NCBI RefSeq assembly: GCF_963455295.1
Contig: NZ_OY734020.1
Coordinates: 806,001 to 870,000 of the forward strand
Direction: 5' to 3'
DNA length: 64,000 bases
Source: Candidatus Thiodiazotropha sp. CDECU1
Lineage (GTDB): Bacteria > Pseudomonadota > Gammaproteobacteria > Chromatiales > Chromatiaceae
This document shows positions 1 to 8,656 of this stretch, piece by piece. Under the pieces are notes generated by a model. The model saw only the letters and a list, made by a program, of their open reading frames with translations. It did no database searches and was not told the DNA's origin. Numbering within the stretch: position 1 is the stretch's first letter; each line of letters starts with the position of its first letter. Position numbers and translations under genes: made by a program.

Positions 1-612
1 CTCGCGCACCGTTGCGTTGGCCAGATAGCTATCCCATAAGCGGGTTCGCTCACGGTCGCGGCTGTTTTTGCCCGGCCGCCTGGCCAAAGGTGAGGCGTCT
101 ATCCTGACGACATCGGCCCCCAGTGCCTCCAGCTCCTGCTGGAGGGGCAGGGCCTGCCCCTCGCGAACCAATACCACAACCAGGTCTACGCCTGCTGCTG
201 CGACAATCGATGTCAGTAGCTCTGACCCAGCAACGCCCCGTACCACCCCGGGTGGATCAATCAGCAGGGTGCTCTGACCGGGTTGCCTCGCCAACCTGCC
301 GACCGCCTCAATCAGCGGTAGTCGGAAACGGGCAGCATCAAGGCTGCAGAGGGCTTGATAGGTCTCCAACTTCCATTCACCCTGCTGCCACACGCCAAGG
401 TTGACAGCGCCGGGGGGGCCGAATGCCGGCATTCCCGGGTCGGCTGCTAGACAATGGACCTCCCTGCCGACCTTGCTCAGTCGATCCGCCAGGGATGCCG
501 CCAGTGTGGTTTTGCCGATGCCTGGTGGTCCGAACAACATCAGTCGCCTCTCCCCGGCTGACAGCAGCTTGGCCAGGGCTTCGTGATGTTCGGTGTGGAT
601 CCGTTGATTCAT
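1..612 (-). CDS. Clp1/Grc3-like P-loop kinase or ATPase (3' end beyond window)
   Basis: I translated this from the minus strand; it opens with ATG at 612 and is still open at base 1, so the C-terminus is missing. A Walker A loop, GPPGIGKTT, lies at residues 28-36. It is followed by a strand ending in AADPGMPAFGPPGAVNLG, a block typical of Clp1-type P-loop proteins (family knowledge). A hydrophobic strand LLIDPPG near residue 120 could be the Walker B strand. Clp1/Grc3 proteins phosphorylate 5'-hydroxyl ends of polynucleotides, but bacterial members are little studied, so the substrate is unknown. The gene is divergent from the glutathione S-transferase gene. A general MinD-like ATPase is the alternative. 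Confidence 0.7.
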   Translation of the reverse strand, partial: MNQRIHTEHHEALAKLLSAGERRLMLFGPPGIGKTTLAASLADRLSKVGREVHCLAADPGMPAFGPPGAVNLGVWQQGEWKLETYQALCSLDAARFRLPLIEAVGRLARQPGQSTLLIDPPGVVRGVAGSELLTSIVAAAGVDLVVVLVREGQALPLQQELEALGADVVRIDASPLARRPGKNSRDRERTRLWDSYLANATVRE

Positions 613-776
613 CGTTGTAGCCAGAGTTTGATCAAGTAGCTAGCACTGCGCCTTGCACCTTGGATCTGGTGTTTAGAGGTTATGTGGTTCGATTGAGAAC
701 CTCTATATTTATACGTTAATCCTTCTCTCTTGTTTGTACTATAACTTCGTGGCTAATCAATAACAGGTTCTCGACC

Positions 777-1379
777 ATGGCTATTCTGAAACTCTACAAC
801 TACCCCAGATCAGGTAACTGTTACAAGGTACGCTTGTTTCTCTCCATGCTTGGCCTCGAATATGAGCGCATCGATATCGATCTGATAAAGGGTGAGTCGT
901 TGACTGATGAGTTCAAGCAGATCAATCCCCGCGGACAGGTGCCGGTACTGATGGATGGTGATCTGATCATCTGGGATTCGATGGCTATATTGATCTATCT
1001 GGCCAGGCGATACGCTGCTTCCAGCTGGCTGCCGACCGATCCGCCGGCAGAGGCCCAGGTTATGCAATGGCTGGCGGTATCGGAGAACGAACTGCTCTAC
1101 GGTCTAGCACGCGCCCGTGCCACACTGGTGTTGGGCCGACCTTTTGATCTGGAAATGTGTCAGCAGGATGGACGCGCCGGTCTGTCGGTGATGGAACTGC
1201 AGCTGTCGCGTGGAGATTGGTTGACGGGTGCTGAAGTCAGCATTGCGGATATCGCCTGTTATCCCTATGTGTCATTGGCGGCAGAGGGTGAGGTCTCCGT
1301 GCAGCCCTATCCAGCCGTATGCAGTTGGCTTGAGCGGATTGAGGCGTTGCCGGACTGGTTGCCAATGCTGGCAGATTGA
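777..1379 (+). CDS. glutathione S-transferase family protein
   Basis: 200 aa. The N-terminal half has the thioredoxin-like GST fold: a YNYPRSGNCYKVRLFL start in which Ser/Cys around residues 12-15 could bind glutathione, then the cis-Pro motif GQVPVL near residue 59 and the gamma-Glu binding pair DS (IWDSMAIL) near residue 70. The C-terminal half is helical, with the conserved N-capping region VSIADIACYPYV. Length fits the family. Reaction inferred: conjugation or reduction of electrophiles with glutathione; the substrate cannot be told. It is monocistronic, divergent from the Clp1-like gene, and followed by 160 bp before soeA. Confidence 0.88.
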   Translation: MAILKLYNYPRSGNCYKVRLFLSMLGLEYERIDIDLIKGESLTDEFKQINPRGQVPVLMDGDLIIWDSMAILIYLARRYAASSWLPTDPPAEAQVMQWLAVSENELLYGLARARATLVLGRPFDLEMCQQDGRAGLSVMELQLSRGDWLTGAEVSIADIACYPYVSLAAEGEVSVQPYPAVCSWLERIEALPDWLPMLAD

Positions 1380-1539
1380 AATTCTGCGGCAGGAAAGGCA
1401 TCGATTTCCATTAGCCCAGATAGTCCACCCCCAAAGGATTATGATAGCCCAGGTCTGGTAGAGTAAATCAGAAAAGTCTAATATAAGAAGATTAGTGAAA
1501 TCCGTATTTAAGTTGCAGTTTTGCCAGGGCTATTAATTA

Positions 1540-4452
1540 ATGCAGGATCCCACCACACACTCCGACAACGACATGGGGCGCGTCGAGGTCAAGGAGACCA
1601 CGTGCTACATGTGTGCCTGTCGCTGTGGTATACGCGTCACCCTGCGTGACGGTGAAGTACGCTATATCGAAGGCAATCCCGACCACCCTTTGAACAAGGG
1701 AGTGATCTGCGCCAAGGGCTCCTCAGGGATCATGAAGCAGTATTCACCGGCCCGCCTGACCAAGCCCCTGTTACGCAAGCAGGGGGCGGAGCGGGGTGCC
1801 TCCGATTTCGAGGAGATCTCCTGGGACAAGGCCTTCGAGATCATGCAGGAGCGCCTGGGCCGCATCCGCGCCGAGGATCCGAAGCGGTTCGCCCTGTTCA
1901 CCGGCCGCGACCAGATGCAGGCCCTCACCGGCATGTTCGCCAAGCAGTTCGGCACCCCGAACTACGCGGCCCACGGCGGCTTCTGCTCGGTCAACATGGC
2001 GGCCGGGCTGATCTACACCATCGGCGGCTCCTTCTGGGAGTTCGGCGGCCCAGACCTGGAGCGTTCCAAGCTCTTCATCATGATCGGTACCGCGGAGGAT
2101 CACCACTCCAACCCGATGAAGATCGCGCTGGCCGACTTCAAGCGGCGGGGCGGGCGTTTTATTTCGATCAACCCGATCCGCACCGGCTACTCGGCGATTG
2201 CCGACGAATGGGTACCGATCAAGCCCGGTACCGACGGCGCCCTGCTGCTGGCCATCATCCGCGAGCTGATCCATACCGGTCTCTATGACCGGGAGTTCCT
2301 GATCAAATACACCAATGCCGCGGAGCTGGTGGTGGATGATCCGCAGCGGGACGATCATGGCCTCTTCCGCCGTTTTGAGATGCATGTGGAGGAGGGCTGT
2401 TTCGATCCGGAGAACAAGCTCTGGTGGGATCGGGATCTGAACCGTGAGATCTCCACCCACACCCCGGGCACCGATCCGCGCCTGCTCGGCAGCTTCACCC
2501 TGGAGGACGGCACCCCGGTGAAGCCCGCCATGCAACTGCTCAAGGAGCGGGTCGAGGAGTACAGCGTCGAGTGGGCCGAGGACATCACCGGCATCCCCGC
2601 CGAGACCATCCGCCGCCTGGCCCACGAGATGGGCGTGGTAGCCCGGGACCAGAAGATCGAGCTGCCGATCCAGTGGACCGACAGCTGGGGCAACGAGCAC
2701 GACAGCGTCACCGGCAACCCGGTCTCCTTCCACGCCATGCGCGGCCTGGCGGCCCACTCCAACGGCTTTCAGACGATCCGTGCCCTGGGCATCCTGATGA
2801 CCATTCTGGGTACCATCGACAGGCCCGGCGGCTTTCGCCACAAGGCGCCTTTCCCGCGTCCGATCCCGCCTTGTCCCAAGCCGCCCAAAGGACCCCAAGG
2901 GGTCAAGCCCAACACCCCCCTGGACGGCATGCCCCTGGGCTGGCCGGCCAAGCCGGACGATCTCTTCGTGGACGAGGAGGGCGAGGCGGTGCGCCTCGAC
3001 AAGGCCTTCTCCTGGGAGTACCCCCTCTCGGTCCACGGCCTGATGCACAACGCCATCACCAACGCCTGGCGCGGTGACCCCTACATGATCGACACCCTGC
3101 TGCTGTTCATGGCCAATATGGCCTGGAACTCCTCCATGAACACGGAGAATGTGCGCGACATGCTGCGGGACAAGGACGACAACGGGGAGTACAAGATACC
3201 CTTCCTCATAGTCGCCGACGCCTTCCAGTCGGAGACCGTGGCCTTCGCTGACCTGGTACTGCCCGACACCACCTACCTGGAGCGCCACGACGCTATGTCG
3301 ATGCTCGACCGGCCGATCTCCGAGTTCGACGGTCCGGTCGATTCGGTGCGTATCCCGGTGGTAGAGCCCCGGGGTGACTGCAAGCCCTTCCAGGAGGTGT
3401 TGATCGAGATGGGCAGCCGGCTCGGTCTGCCCGCCTTCGTCAAGGAGGACGGCAGCCGCAAGTTCCGCAACTACCCCGATTTCGTCACCAACTACGAGAC
3501 CTCGCCGGGCTCCGGCATCGGCTTTCTCGCCGGCTGGCGCGGCAAAGGGGGCGAGAAGTTTCTCAAGGGAGAGCCCAACCCGCGCCAGTGGGAGATGTAC
3601 AGGGAGAACGGCTGTGTCTACCATCATGAGCTGCCCAAGTCCTATCAGTACATGCGTAACTGGAACCAGGGATACCTGGAGTGGGCCCGCTACCACGGCA
3701 TGACCCGCTATGTGGAGCCGATCACCCTGCATCTCTACTCCGAGGTGCTGCAGCGTTTCCGCTTGGCGGCCCAGGGCAAGCTGCCAGGCAAGCAGCCGCC
3801 GCAGCGTCTGCGCAAACGGGTGGCGGAGCATTTCGATCCGCTGCCCTTCTACACCGCGCCTCTGGAACACAAACTGGTCGATACCCACCAGTACCCGATC
3901 AACGCCCTGACCCAGCGTCCCATGGCCATGTATCACTCCTGGGACTCCCAGAACGCCTGGCTGCGGCAGATCCATACCCACAACTACCTGTTCGTCAATC
4001 CCAAGCTGGGGGAGGCCAACGGCTTTGGCGACGGGGACTGGATCTGGGTCGAGTCCCCCACCAACAAGGTGCGCTGCATGGCCAGATTCTCACAAGCGGT
4101 GGAACCGGGCACGGTCTGGACCTGGAACGCCATCGGCAAGGCCGCCGGTGCCTGGGGACTGTCGCCCAAGGCCAACGAGTCCCAGAAGGGCTTTCTGTTG
4201 AATCACCTGATCTCCGAGGAGCTGCCTCCCTGCGAGGCGGGGGACCATATGTCCAACTCCGATCCGGTCACCGGCCAGGCCGCCTGGTTCGATGTGCGGG
4301 TGCGTGTCTATCCGGCGGGACCGCAGGAACCGAAGCAGACCTCGCCCCAGTTCGAGCCCATGAAGCGGCTGCCGGGGCAGGATCAGAAGCGCGGGAAGTG
4401 GCAGGCGTTTTTTGCCGGGAGCTTTCGGCGGAAAAGCAAAATTGAGAGTTAA
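1540..4452 (+). CDS. soeA: sulfite dehydrogenase SoeABC, molybdopterin subunit SoeA
   Basis: 970 aa, complex iron-sulfur molybdoenzyme. The N-terminus binds a [4Fe-4S] cluster (CYMCACRCGI, then GVICAKG), followed by molybdopterin oxidoreductase domains and a C-terminal dinucleotide-binding domain with a HTHNYLFVNP region. There is no Tat signal, which fits the cytoplasmic SoeA of purple sulfur bacteria. Expected role (family knowledge): two-electron oxidation of sulfite to sulfate with electrons passed through SoeB to SoeC and the quinone pool. Order A-B-C on one strand matches the known soe operon. A Met at 1573 is an alternative start that would drop 11 residues. A polysulfide- or thiosulfate-reductase-like enzyme is the main alternative. 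A 736-codon antisense open frame here (1771-3981) is a GC-composition shadow. Confidence 0.87.
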   Translation: MQDPTTHSDNDMGRVEVKETTCYMCACRCGIRVTLRDGEVRYIEGNPDHPLNKGVICAKGSSGIMKQYSPARLTKPLLRKQGAERGASDFEEISWDKAFEIMQERLGRIRAEDPKRFALFTGRDQMQALTGMFAKQFGTPNYAAHGGFCSVNMAAGLIYTIGGSFWEFGGPDLERSKLFIMIGTAEDHHSNPMKIALADFKRRGGRFISINPIRTGYSAIADEWVPIKPGTDGALLLAIIRELIHTGLYDREFLIKYTNAAELVVDDPQRDDHGLFRRFEMHVEEGCFDPENKLWWDRDLNREISTHTPGTDPRLLGSFTLEDGTPVKPAMQLLKERVEEYSVEWAEDITGIPAETIRRLAHEMGVVARDQKIELPIQWTDSWGNEHDSVTGNPVSFHAMRGLAAHSNGFQTIRALGILMTILGTIDRPGGFRHKAPFPRPIPPCPKPPKGPQGVKPNTPLDGMPLGWPAKPDDLFVDEEGEAVRLDKAFSWEYPLSVHGLMHNAITNAWRGDPYMIDTLLLFMANMAWNSSMNTENVRDMLRDKDDNGEYKIPFLIVADAFQSETVAFADLVLPDTTYLERHDAMSMLDRPISEFDGPVDSVRIPVVEPRGDCKPFQEVLIEMGSRLGLPAFVKEDGSRKFRNYPDFVTNYETSPGSGIGFLAGWRGKGGEKFLKGEPNPRQWEMYRENGCVYHHELPKSYQYMRNWNQGYLEWARYHGMTRYVEPITLHLYSEVLQRFRLAAQGKLPGKQPPQRLRKRVAEHFDPLPFYTAPLEHKLVDTHQYPINALTQRPMAMYHSWDSQNAWLRQIHTHNYLFVNPKLGEANGFGDGDWIWVESPTNKVRCMARFSQAVEPGTVWTWNAIGKAAGAWGLSPKANESQKGFLLNHLISEELPPCEAGDHMSNSDPVTGQAAWFDVRVRVYPAGPQEPKQTSPQFEPMKRLPGQDQKRGKWQAFFAGSFRRKSKIES

Positions 4453-4465
4453 GGTAAATTTTGAA

Positions 4466-4790
4466 TGTTGAATTTTGAATGTTGAATTTTGAATTGATGT
4501 GCGCGCTTTGCGCGGGGTGATTTGGCCCCCTCTCCCCAACCCCTCTCCCGCGAGGGGAGAGGGGCTTTCGGAGGCTTCGATCTCGCTAAGTGCTTTCCCT
4601 CTCCCGCGGGAGGAGAAGGGCTTTCGGAGGCTCCGATCTCGCCAAGTGCTGTCCCTCTCCCGCGAGGGGAGAAGGGTTTTCGGAGGCACCAACCTCTCCA
4701 GGCAGATCCCCTCTCCCCTCGCGGGAGAGGGCCAGGGAGAGGGGGAGATCAAAACCGTGAGCAACGCGAACACCCCAATTCAAAATTAAC
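4466..4790. repeat. palindromic repeat cluster between soeA and soeB
   Basis: About 320 bp of intergenic DNA made of repeated units, each a G/C-rich palindrome of the type ccctctcccgcgaggggag followed by gctttcggaggc. Four palindromes occur in series. The whole is bounded by AT-rich flanks containing aattttgaat-type repeats. A closely related cluster sits between soeB and soeC. It lies inside the presumed soe transcript, so it should form serial hairpins in the mRNA. No coding potential; open frames through it are low-complexity. Confidence 0.8.
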
Positions 4791-4820
4791 AATTAGAAAT
4801 TCAAAATTGGAACAAAATAG

Positions 4821-5543
4821 ATGACACAATTAGCGCTAGTAATCGACCTGAACGTCTGCGTCGGCTGCCATGCCTGCGTGACCAGCTGCAAGGAGTGGAA
4901 CACCTCCGGCTGGGCCGGACCCATGACCGATCTGCGGCCCTATGGCGAGGATCCAACCGGGACCTTCTTCAACCGGGTGCAGACCTACGAGGCTGGGGTC
5001 TTCCCCCATACGGAGACCTACCACTTTCCCAAGTCGTGCCTGCACTGCGAGGATCCTCCCTGTGTGCCGGTCTGCCCCACCGGGGCCTCATACAAGCGGG
5101 AGGACAATGGTGTGGTGCTGGTGGACTATGACAAGTGTATCGGCTGCAAATACTGCTCCTGGGCCTGCCCCTACGGCGCCCGGGAGATCGATGAGAAGCA
5201 GCGGGTGATGAAGAAGTGCACCCTCTGTATCGACCGCATCACCGACATGAGCCTGCCCGACTCCCAGCGCAAGCCCGCCTGCGTGCTGGCCTGCCCCACC
5301 AGCGCACGCCTGTTTGGTGATGTACACGATCCCAACTCAACGGTCTCGGTGGCGATCCGTGAAGAGGGTGGTTATCAACTGCAACCGGAGTGGGGCACCA
5401 AACCAGCCAACCACTACCTGCCGCGGCGCAAAACACGCATCCAGATCCACGAGGATGAACTGGTGCGGGCAGACAATCCGTTGAAGAAGGAGCACTTGCC
5501 GACACCGGAAAGCGGCGAGACGCTGGACGATGTGGCTTGGTGA
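4821..5543 (+). CDS. soeB: sulfite dehydrogenase iron-sulfur subunit SoeB
   Basis: 240 aa, DmsB/PsrB-type ferredoxin-like electron transfer subunit. Four cysteine groups for [4Fe-4S] clusters are visible in order: CVGCHACVTSC (residues 12-22), CLHCEDPPCVPVC, CIGCKYCSWAC and the split group CTLC...CVLAC. No signal peptide, so it is cytoplasmic together with SoeA. It would carry electrons from the molybdenum site to the membrane subunit. Unlike compact operons, it is separated from soeA by 368 bp of repeat DNA. Confidence 0.9.
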   Translation: MTQLALVIDLNVCVGCHACVTSCKEWNTSGWAGPMTDLRPYGEDPTGTFFNRVQTYEAGVFPHTETYHFPKSCLHCEDPPCVPVCPTGASYKREDNGVVLVDYDKCIGCKYCSWACPYGAREIDEKQRVMKKCTLCIDRITDMSLPDSQRKPACVLACPTSARLFGDVHDPNSTVSVAIREEGGYQLQPEWGTKPANHYLPRRKTRIQIHEDELVRADNPLKKEHLPTPESGETLDDVAW

Positions 5544-5555
5544 TTTTTTATTAAT

Positions 5556-5870
5556 TATGAATTTTGAATGGTGAATTTTGAATTGATGAGTGCGCTTTGT
5601 GCGGGGTGATTGGGTCCCCCTCTCCCCAACCCCTCTCCCGCGAGGGGAGAGGGGCTTTCGGAGGCACCAAGCCCGCCGAGTACTTTCCCTCTCCCCTCGC
5701 GGAGGAGGGACTTTCGGAGGCACCCGGCTCTCCAGGAGATCCCCTCTCCCCTCGCGGGAGAGAGGCTTTAGAGGAGGCACCTGGCCCGCCGAGTACTTTC
5801 CCTCTCCCCTCGCGGGAGAGGGCCAGGGAGAGGGGGTAAAACAAGCGTGAGCAAAGCGAACCCTAAAACT
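5556..5870. repeat. second palindromic repeat cluster, between soeB and soeC
   Basis: About 310 bp with the same architecture as the cluster between soeA and soeB: an AT-rich gaattttgaattgatg start, the block cccaacccctctcccgcgag, further palindromes spaced by tttcggaggcacc, and a closing ctcgcgggagagggccaggg. The two copies are similar enough to be one repeat family, and both are in the same orientation as the operon. Confidence 0.8.
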
Positions 5871-5901
5871 CAAAATGATTTTTTTCGGAGAAAAAAAATA
5901 G

Positions 5902-6879
5902 ATGCATCCCGCATTCTCGGTAATATTTCTAACCACCCTGATCGGTGCCGGTCAGGGCCTCTTCCTGGCCCTTTACACCGGCCAGCTATACTCCCTGGCC
6001 AATCTGTTGCCGGCGCAAAGCGATAATTTTTATGCCATGGGCAGTCTGATCGCTCTGCTGCTGCTTATCGGTGGCCTGGTCGCCTCGATCTTCCACCTGG
6101 GCCGGCCCGAACGTGCCTGGCGGGCAGCCACCCAATGGCGTACCTCCTGGCTTTCGCGGGAGGTGATTGCCCTGCCCGCCGCCATGGGTCTGACCTTTCT
6201 CTACGGTCTGTTCCACTATCTGCACTGGACCGATCCCCTGTTTGTCGTTTCCGATACGCTGCCGGTGGACATCACTCTGATCATCGGTGCCCTGGGTACG
6301 CTGGCGACCTTTGTACTCTTTCTCTGCACGGCGATGATCTATGCCAGCCTGCGCTTTATAAAAGCCTGGCATTCACCACTCACCGTGGCCAACTTTCTTT
6401 TTCTTGGTATCGCCTCGGGCTTTATGCTGGCTGCTGCACTGTCGGCATACAAAGGTACTGAACTGGTGACCTTTTATGGTACCTGGGCGGTGGTGGCGAC
6501 CCTGCTGGGCGCGGTGAGTCGAGGCTCATCCCTGTATCGGAACAGTCGCTTTAGATGTAAAGTGGCGTTGCAGTCTGCGGTGGGTGTTCACCATACCCAG
6601 CTGCATCAGAAGGCCCAGGGATTCATGGGAGGTTCATTCAATACCCGAGAATTCTTTCATGGAAAATCTGATGCCTTTCTTCTCTCGCTTCGCTATCTGT
6701 TTCTGTTGATGGTTTTCGTGTTGCCCATTATATTGATTCTGCTCGCCTATATGCTGGAGTCATCAAGCTTACCCATTGCCGCCTTTGGTATTCAATATGC
6801 CGGGTTGGTTTTAGAGCGTTACCATTTCTTCACCGAAGCCAGACATCCGCAGAATCTCTACTACCAGAGTATGGCTTAA
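5902..6879 (+). CDS. soeC: sulfite dehydrogenase membrane anchor SoeC (DmsC-like)
   Basis: 325 aa, strongly hydrophobic, about eight membrane helices, beginning MHPAFSVIFLTTLIGAGQGL. This start and the motifs HLGRPERAWRA and TEARHPQNLYY are characteristic of the DmsC family of quinone-reactive anchors. It should bind SoeAB at the cytoplasmic face and pass electrons to the quinone pool. It is the last gene of soeABC; the lipase-like gene begins 25 bp later with its own strong ribosome site and may be co-transcribed. Confidence 0.87.
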   Translation: MHPAFSVIFLTTLIGAGQGLFLALYTGQLYSLANLLPAQSDNFYAMGSLIALLLLIGGLVASIFHLGRPERAWRAATQWRTSWLSREVIALPAAMGLTFLYGLFHYLHWTDPLFVVSDTLPVDITLIIGALGTLATFVLFLCTAMIYASLRFIKAWHSPLTVANFLFLGIASGFMLAAALSAYKGTELVTFYGTWAVVATLLGAVSRGSSLYRNSRFRCKVALQSAVGVHHTQLHQKAQGFMGGSFNTREFFHGKSDAFLLSLRYLFLLMVFVLPIILILLAYMLESSSLPIAAFGIQYAGLVLERYHFFTEARHPQNLYYQSMA

Positions 6880-6904
6880 TGGGATATTCCCTAGGGAGGT
6901 TGAT

Positions 6905-7702
6905 ATGAAACGATTGATCCTGTCATTGGTTTTAAGTCTGACAAGTCTACAACTCTTTGCTGATGTGGCGGTGTTGATACACGGTTATCTGGGTAGTGCA
7001 CACTCCTGGCAGCAGAGTGGTGTGAATGCGGCGCTGGTGGGTCAAGGTTGGCAGCCGGCGGGTATTATCACCCCAAGGGGATTACTGCCTGCCCCGGTCG
7101 ACGCGGCGGCGAATAAGTTCTATAGCGTTGAGTTGCCTTCCATGGGGCCGGTGGGATTACAGGCTGATGTGCTTCGAGGCATGCTGGATCTGGTGTCACA
7201 ACGACATCCTGGCGAATCAGTGGTCCTGATCGGACACTCCGCAGGTGGCGTGGTGGCGAGGATGGCATTGGTGCAGGGAGGTATCAATCCTCCAAAGGCA
7301 TTGATTACCATAGCCTCCCCTCATCTAGGGACGCTGCGAGCTGTTGAGGCACTGGATGAGACTGACGATCCTTTCCCCATAAGCACCATCAAGGAGTTCT
7401 TTAGCGGTGAACTGTATGACGTGGTACGCGACTCATGGGCTGTGCTGCTGGATCTGGTACCTGAACGTCCCGGCAATCTGCTGTTTTGGTTGAACCGGCA
7501 ACCCCATCCCCCAATCCGCTATGTCTCGATCGTACGCACCGGGCCGATTGGTATGGGTGATGAACTGGTTCCCGCATTCAGTCAGGACATGAATAATATT
7601 CACGCCTTAAGCGGGCAATCCGAGATACGTCTGTACTCTGTCAGTCACGCCTTGCAGCCCTTGGATGGCAGAGTCTTGGTGGAGCTTTTAGCAGAAATGT
7701 AA
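6905..7702 (+). CDS. secreted alpha/beta-hydrolase (lipase/PGAP1-like)
   Basis: 265 aa with a Sec signal peptide (MKRLILSLVLSLTSLQLFA, cut near residue 19). The mature part starts with a VLIHGYLGS oxyanion-type motif. The nucleophile elbow GHSAGG carries the catalytic Ser (about residue 113), and an SH dipeptide near residue 251 could supply the catalytic His. The fold resembles triacylglycerol lipase and PGAP1-like acyl hydrolases. Substrate unknown; location periplasm or outside. An aggaggt-like site precedes the ATG at a good distance. Confidence 0.8.
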   Translation: MKRLILSLVLSLTSLQLFADVAVLIHGYLGSAHSWQQSGVNAALVGQGWQPAGIITPRGLLPAPVDAAANKFYSVELPSMGPVGLQADVLRGMLDLVSQRHPGESVVLIGHSAGGVVARMALVQGGINPPKALITIASPHLGTLRAVEALDETDDPFPISTIKEFFSGELYDVVRDSWAVLLDLVPERPGNLLFWLNRQPHPPIRYVSIVRTGPIGMGDELVPAFSQDMNNIHALSGQSEIRLYSVSHALQPLDGRVLVELLAEM

Positions 7703-7739
7703 CACTATCGGTTTAACGTTACAGTGGTGTTGCAAACTG

Positions 7740-8138
7740 CTATATGATCTCAATCACGCGTGTGATGAGCTTGCTTCTGCGTCGGTCATTTGCCCGCCGC
7801 TCATCACCCTGATTCCAGTGCTGTGGTTTTATGCGTCTATCACGGTTTGGAAACCTGCGGAAGTAGCGGTGAGGTTTGAGGAACAACCCATTCACAGTTT
7901 TACCATCCAGGTTTTCGATGATGGTATTGGCCATTTTAGGCGACTCTACCTGCACGATTCCGTGGTACTCCACTAAATCTGTATTTAAATCCATGATCTG
8001 GATTATTTTTGAGCGTTTGATGGCATTTTTCTTTGTCACCGGTATCAATGACCAACCGGATCGGGTGCCCCTCATTGTCGCTTTCCAGATCTCCTTGGAA
8101 GATACACCCCGTGGGAGGTGTTTAAAAAAGATCCACAT
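7740..8138 (-). CDS. small RRM-like RNA-binding protein (putative)
   Basis: 132 aa, basic, with ATG at 8138 preceded by GGAGA at the right spacing. The first strand WIFFKHLPRGVS resembles RNP2 of an RNA recognition motif, and YHGIVQVESPKMANTIIENLDG resembles RNP1 plus the second helix, though the aromatic RNP1 pattern is weak. The C-terminus is rich in Arg and Lys (FPNRDRRIK, RRANDRRR), which would suit nucleic-acid binding. The gene stands alone, convergent to the lipase gene. RRM assignment is by pattern only; otherwise it is a hypothetical protein. Confidence 0.6.
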   Translation of the reverse strand: MWIFFKHLPRGVSSKEIWKATMRGTRSGWSLIPVTKKNAIKRSKIIQIMDLNTDLVEYHGIVQVESPKMANTIIENLDGKTVNGLFLKPHRYFRRFPNRDRRIKPQHWNQGDERRANDRRRSKLITRVIEII

Positions 8139-8656
8139 GTGTTCTCCTTACTTAACCTGTACATGCTGGTCTCTTCCGCAATGATCGAAGGATCATCTTG
8201 TTCGTCCCGTGAAACTCTGATCCTCCAAAATCCTTGATGTTATGAAGTCGTTACTTATCAACAGTGGCAGGAGACTGCGATTTTAGTGCCACAATATTGC
8301 AGAGACCATGTATGGTTGTTAATTTTGTTGTTGGCTGTAACAGTATAGCTACAAATTTTGCGTAAGCGTGAGAGCCATATTAATGGATTTAGTTGTAAAC
8401 CACCCCCCCCTGATTGTAAAAAGGTTATAACTTATTCAATTTATGGTAATTGTCTTAAATATGATAACTACCCAATATTGGGTACTATAGTTGGTATTTT
8501 ATTTCCTGTTCAGTATGGATGTATCTTATGCTTTCCTTTGTTCACCATTGATATAGACCCTGTATATCTCCCCAATTGGATGTGGTTAAAGTGTAGTAAT
8601 GATGGTCGTCCAGCACCTGGGGTGAAATGGGGATTGAACTGATTCCGGAATGAGCC
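8139..8656. other. gene-free stretch before the RND permease
   Basis: 518 bp, more AT-rich than its surroundings. A 94-codon open frame (8358-8642) runs through it but has a low-complexity proline/cysteine start and no ribosome site. No adaptor (membrane fusion) gene or RNA could be recognised. It must hold the promoters of the divergent RRM-like gene and the RND permease. Confidence 0.5.

Noticed and set aside
1771-3981. 736-codon antisense open frame in soeA
   Set aside because: It mirrors codon bias of a GC-rich gene with clear molybdoenzyme motifs on the other strand; its product has no domain and is repetitive in V/G/Q/H.
4466-5870. CRISPR-like or tandem-gene interpretation of the soe repeats
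   Set aside because: Units vary in length, and the sequence between palindromes is itself repeated; no cas genes.
8358-8642. 94-codon frame before the RND gene
   Set aside because: No ribosome site, odd composition, no family resemblance.
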